Assembly (NCBI RefSeq): GCF_011683955.1
Contig: NZ_JAAQPI010000007.1
Span: 248,001-312,000, forward strand
Reading direction: 5' to 3'
Origin: Pseudomaricurvus alkylphenolicus
Lineage (GTDB): Bacteria > Pseudomonadota > Gammaproteobacteria > Pseudomonadales > Cellvibrionaceae
Length of the DNA: 64,000 bases
The notes beneath the pieces are model-generated. The model was not told where the DNA came from. It saw nothing but the letters and a program-made list of their open reading frames with translations, and did not search any database. Below, in pieces: positions 61,061-64,000 of this stretch. The position numbers were made by a program, and so were the translations under genes. Position 1 is the stretch's first letter, and every line of letters begins with the position of its first letter.

Positions 61061-62524
61061 CTATCCCAGCAGCGCCTGTAAAGACGCATCGGTATTATCG
61101 ACCGTGGCGGCGCAGGTAATCTTGTCGTCTCCGGTCACTTTCGAACTGTAGCGCTCGATTTGCCCCACTGCGTAGGCACCCTTGCGCCCGCAGGGGCAGG
61201 GGCTGTCCCACTCAATAGTCACCTCGTCACCTGTTATGAAACCACCCCAGTAGGTCTGGGGCATCAGGTCATAGAAGGCGAAACGACCGGTCCGGCGTCC
61301 ATTCCTCGGCAGACATTCACCGCTGTTAGGATCAAGCAGAAAAGGAATATGTAAGGGTTGAATGTGATAATGGCCGAATTCACACATTGGCATAGTCCCG
61401 GTAATTTCGGTCATCGCGTACGAGGAAGCCCACTGGTTGATACCGGTAAAGGCACTCACTCTTTGTTTCCAGTCGTCCGGCAAGATAATGTCTTTGCCGC
61501 CACCACCGGCTGAACCAAAACTATCGGCGGAGAATATATTGGACATTCCCAGCTCTTCCGCCTTCAGCGTTGCTTTAAACAGATAGCTGGCCTGGGAAAT
61601 AACAAAAACACGCTCACCTTGCAGTTCACGGGCCATACTTTCAAAAAACGCCGACATTTCTTCGGGCCTGCGTTCCAATTCTTCAAAATAGGCGCGCATC
61701 TTGGCTCGCATGGCGTCACTCAGGTGCAGGTTACTCAGCTCTCCCTTGGCCTGAGCAACGCGTATGCGACCGGCGAGGGAAGCCAGATCCGCGCTCAGCG
61801 AACCGCTGGACTGGGTATAAAGCTGATCCGGACTCGGCGCCACCTGTTCGGCCAACATGCCAATGAGTGTCTGGGCGATGTAGCGTCCGTGACGAACCGA
61901 GGGATAAATAACCGGCACTCGAACACCGTCTCCACCCAGTTTAAAACCCGGCTGCTCGCCAAAGCCTTCATAGTTTTTGGTGTAGGCTTTGAAGTAGAGA
62001 TCACGCTCAAGGGTTGTTCTCGGGATAAACGACAGCTTTCCGGAAGTCCCTGTCGTATGGTTCGGACGTAATGCTGTGTGGCTTTCCAATGTATCTAACC
62101 ACTCATCAATGCCTCCGCAGTGAGCCACGGAGATACCGGACAGGTCCACACTGGTAAGGTCATCAAACCAGCGGGTCAGAAGATCGAATCGATTTTTCTC
62201 CAGAAGTGAAAGCGGATACGACTTATACTCCGTATGATCGAATAGCAGTGGTACTACATCGGTCAGTGTATGAATCGAAGCTATTTTGGCCCGGTCAGCC
62301 TTCGACTTCAGCCGTTTCAGTCCTGGTGCCAGACTGTCAAAGCGAGTCTTGAGCGCTTGCAATTGAAAAGCTTCAATCTCCCCTCGCTCCATTCCGAAAA
62401 GTTCGTCCCAACTCTTATGGATATATGCGCTGATTGCGTCCTCTACCACGTTATTTTCCTCCCCGACTTCGAGTCTGAAATATTCGAACAAGGCGGGTTG
62501 AATGACAACGTCATCTGCTGTCAA
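61061..62524 (-). CDS. LuxE-like acyl-protein synthetase/acyl-activating enzyme
   Basis: The 487-aa protein matches the LuxE/PaaK-type adenylation fold: RPNHTTGTSGKLSFIPRT (ATP loop), DSFGSAGGGGKDIILPDDW, SSYAMTEITGTMPMCEFGHYH and a C-terminal CPCGRKG. LuxE activates an acid as acyl-AMP and passes the acyl group to its own cysteine and then to LuxC. It is longer than light-organ LuxE (about 370 aa). The start is most likely the TTG at 62524 with GAGATGA upstream; the first in-frame ATG comes 44 codons later. It sits directly before the LuxC-like gene, which supports a two-subunit acid reductase. Confidence 0.83.
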   Translation of the reverse strand: MTADDVVIQPALFEYFRLEVGEENNVVEDAISAYIHKSWDELFGMERGEIEAFQLQALKTRFDSLAPGLKRLKSKADRAKIASIHTLTDVVPLLFDHTEYKSYPLSLLEKNRFDLLTRWFDDLTSVDLSGISVAHCGGIDEWLDTLESHTALRPNHTTGTSGKLSFIPRTTLERDLYFKAYTKNYEGFGEQPGFKLGGDGVRVPVIYPSVRHGRYIAQTLIGMLAEQVAPSPDQLYTQSSGSLSADLASLAGRIRVAQAKGELSNLHLSDAMRAKMRAYFEELERRPEEMSAFFESMARELQGERVFVISQASYLFKATLKAEELGMSNIFSADSFGSAGGGGKDIILPDDWKQRVSAFTGINQWASSYAMTEITGTMPMCEFGHYHIQPLHIPFLLDPNSGECLPRNGRRTGRFAFYDLMPQTYWGGFITGDEVTIEWDSPCPCGRKGAYAVGQIERYSSKVTGDDKITCAATVDNTDASLQALLG

Positions 62525-62568
62525 TCAGTCGTCATCTCGTGATAAGCAGTCATTAATGAGGAAAACGC

Positions 62569-63588
62569 TTATGGATTGGTGGTGCGTCTGTACTCACTCG
62601 GTGTTAATCCAGTCCAGCGTTTGAATGAGCGAGAGAAGTTGCTGTAGTCCGAGTAGCCAACCTGATAGGCGACTTCCTTGATGGACAACCTGTTTTGCTG
62701 GATATATCGTTTGGACAACTCCGCACGCGTATCGTCGAACACTTTCTGGAAACTGGTATTATTCTGCTTTAATCGAATATAGAGCATTCGAACACTGACA
62801 CCGAGTTTGCCGGCGACAAGCTCAATTCTGATATCTTCTGACGGTAACAAATGCAGAATCTGTGCTCGGACCAATGCCACTACATCCGAACGGTCAACCT
62901 CAATCACCAGATCAGCGAGTATAGACTCCATTTTTGTCAGAAATTGAGCGTCCCCGCCAGGGAGTTCCTCGTCCAGCACGCTGCGATCGAAATATAGCGC
63001 GCTTTCCGGTGTATCAAACTGCGGTTTAACGCCAAACACTGCCAGGTACCTGTCTTTGTGTTCTCTCGGCTCCGGTCTGCTCACATCTACCCGCACCGGG
63101 TACAGATCCGGACGATACACCTGCTGCATATCGGTCAATAGCGCAGCGGCCCACCAGTCTGTTAACACTGGCTGATGGCTGACGCCGGGTTGGAGTTTTA
63201 ACATCACCTTTGCCTGGTCACCTGTCTCCGTCAACTCCGAATGCCAGAAGGTGGACACCAGACTCGCGTACTTTCTTCGTAAGCAAAAATATTCTCTGAG
63301 ATTGCGGCTGGCATACAGTGCCGAGCTCAGGGGCCCGTAACGTAGTGGATGTGTGCATTGGGCAATATAGAGCCCCAAAGTTGGATCGGACAACGTATTA
63401 GAAATGATATCAATGAGGCGGGTAATGGACTTTTGCGGAATGTGCTGATGGTCCGATTGGATAGTCCTGAGATCGAGACCCACTTGTGAAAACAGATGAT
63501 CGGCGTCCAGGCCGACGCCGGTGATAGCCCTGGCGAGCGATAAAGTAACCCTGCCCAAGGTGGCTTTTTTGCTGTCATCTGTTTTCAT
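62569..63588 (-). CDS. AraC family regulator of the LuxC/LuxE operon
   Basis: The 339-aa protein has the arabinose-binding-like N-terminal domain and the AraC C-terminal domain (RIELVAGKLGVSVRMLYIRL and IKEVAYQVGYSDYSNFSRSFKRWTGLTPSEYR). It precedes the LuxE-like gene by 44 bp on the same strand, so it is probably autoregulated and controls the operon. The start is uncertain: ATG 63588 gives the usual short lead before the sensor domain, while a GTG at 63642 would add 18 residues. Neither has a clear ribosome site. Confidence 0.86.
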   Translation of the reverse strand: MKTDDSKKATLGRVTLSLARAITGVGLDADHLFSQVGLDLRTIQSDHQHIPQKSITRLIDIISNTLSDPTLGLYIAQCTHPLRYGPLSSALYASRNLREYFCLRRKYASLVSTFWHSELTETGDQAKVMLKLQPGVSHQPVLTDWWAAALLTDMQQVYRPDLYPVRVDVSRPEPREHKDRYLAVFGVKPQFDTPESALYFDRSVLDEELPGGDAQFLTKMESILADLVIEVDRSDVVALVRAQILHLLPSEDIRIELVAGKLGVSVRMLYIRLKQNNTSFQKVFDDTRAELSKRYIQQNRLSIKEVAYQVGYSDYSNFSRSFKRWTGLTPSEYRRTTNP

Positions 63589-63660
63589 CACATGTGTGCT
63601 ATCGCCCAAGGTATCTGGGCTCGCGCTTTTCTGCGAACGCACGAGGCCCCATTGGTTAGT

Positions 63661-64000
63661 TCAGTAGTCCAGTTGAACAAGGGACTCACTGATCTTTTCC
63701 TTTAGATAGTCCAGGCTTTTCCCCGCTGAAAACAGGGAGGTGGAATCCCGTACATAGCGCTGTATATCGTACTCCATGGTATAGCCATAACCGCCCAGGA
63801 TCTGAAGACCGTCCATGGCCGACTTAACGGCGACCTCTGCCCCAAGGCAGCGGGCCATATTGATCGCGTCAGAACAGCTTTTGCCCTGTTCCCTTAACCA
63901 GGCCGCCCGATAGACCATCAGGCGAGCCGCCTCTGTTTTTGCGGCAACATCAGACAGCATATGGCCAATCGCGGGATAGCGCGCAATCACTTGCCCGAAC
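63661..64000 (-). CDS. acyl-CoA dehydrogenase, C-terminal part (cut by window edge)
   Basis: About 112 residues of the C-terminal helical domain are visible, entering from the right edge. FGQVIARYPAIGHMLSDVAAK and LQILGGYGYTMEYDIQRYVRDS are standard for acyl-CoA dehydrogenases. The GGYGY and RxxRD-type residues line the flavin and dimer interface. It oxidises an acyl-CoA at C2-C3. It lies 72 bp before the AraC gene on the same strand and may be the first visible gene of the LuxC/LuxE transcription unit. Confidence 0.88.
   Translation of the reverse strand, partial: FGQVIARYPAIGHMLSDVAAKTEAARLMVYRAAWLREQGKSCSDAINMARCLGAEVAVKSAMDGLQILGGYGYTMEYDIQRYVRDSTSLFSAGKSLDYLKEKISESLVQLDY

Noticed and set aside
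59553-62524. Bioluminescence operon
   Set aside because: LuxC- and LuxE-like proteins are present but luxA, luxB and luxD are absent from the window, and the neighbours are transport genes. Light production is not supported.
1-64000. tRNA, rRNA or prophage genes
   Set aside because: No cloverleaf-like or rRNA-like segments and no integrase, capsid or tail genes were seen on either strand; the LPD1-like gene alone is not evidence of a phage.

Overview
The window looks like a chromosomal segment of a marine-type gammaproteobacterium with a large acyl-CoA and lipid metabolism. The evidence is PlsB and GpsA of enteric type, an E. coli-type LexA box, four outer-membrane TonB-dependent receptors of the kind abundant in the Cellvibrionales/OMG group and in sphingomonads, and many AraC regulators each placed next to its own catabolic cluster. 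That assignment is inference from gene content only. I see no rRNA, tRNA, CRISPR array, prophage or insertion sequence. Gene density is high and intergenic gaps are short.

Layout. (A) 1-6224: the start of an acyl-CoA dehydrogenase, a MalT/LAL-type LuxR regulator and a TonB receptor. (B) 6521-17308: a neutral-lipid cluster with a lipase, a HAD-PlsC fusion, a wax ester synthase/DGAT, an alpha/beta hydrolase, PlsB, GpsA and a DUF3336-patatin lipase. Together these cover most steps from dihydroxyacetone phosphate to storage lipid, plus lipolysis. (C) 17464-27753: one giant gene (3429 aa) of 25 tandem PPC-like repeats ending in Ig-like, RTX-like and DUF4214 modules. (D) 28023-36698: a periplasmic binding protein, HMG-CoA reductase with a divergent Crp/Fnr regulator, ChaC, an OmpA lipoprotein, a beta-barrel protein, a GlxA-type regulator, a coiled-coil lipoprotein, and a LexA-box-controlled pair (58-aa membrane protein plus HExxH protein).

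(E) 36649-45794: a malonate-type cluster with malonyl-CoA decarboxylase, MatB, an AraC regulator, an AtoE-type carrier, an amidase and a TonB receptor. A shared direct-repeat operator lies upstream of matB and of the receptor. (F) 45917-55912: an acyl-CoA degradation regulon with an enoyl-CoA hydratase, an acyl-CoA ligase, a peroxisomal-type 3-hydroxyacyl-CoA dehydrogenase, an AraC regulator, an SCP2-type thiolase, a TonB receptor and an Ahr-like aldehyde reductase. I found one 40-bp element in three copies, upstream of the SDR operon, the thiolase and the receptor/ahr pair. (G) 55954-64000: a tightly packed minus-strand run of acyl-CoA dehydrogenase (partial), AraC, LuxE-like and LuxC-like acyl reductase proteins, an MFS transporter and a TonB receptor. 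No luciferase genes are present.

Regions A, E, F and G repeat one theme: a regulator, an outer-membrane receptor and acyl-CoA enzymes, so each probably handles a different hydrophobic or acidic substrate. Region B could store the resulting acyl groups. The least described items are the LuxC/LuxE operon with an Ahr-type reductase nearby, the 40-bp regulon element, the SOS-box pair at 35.7 kb, and the giant repeat protein.
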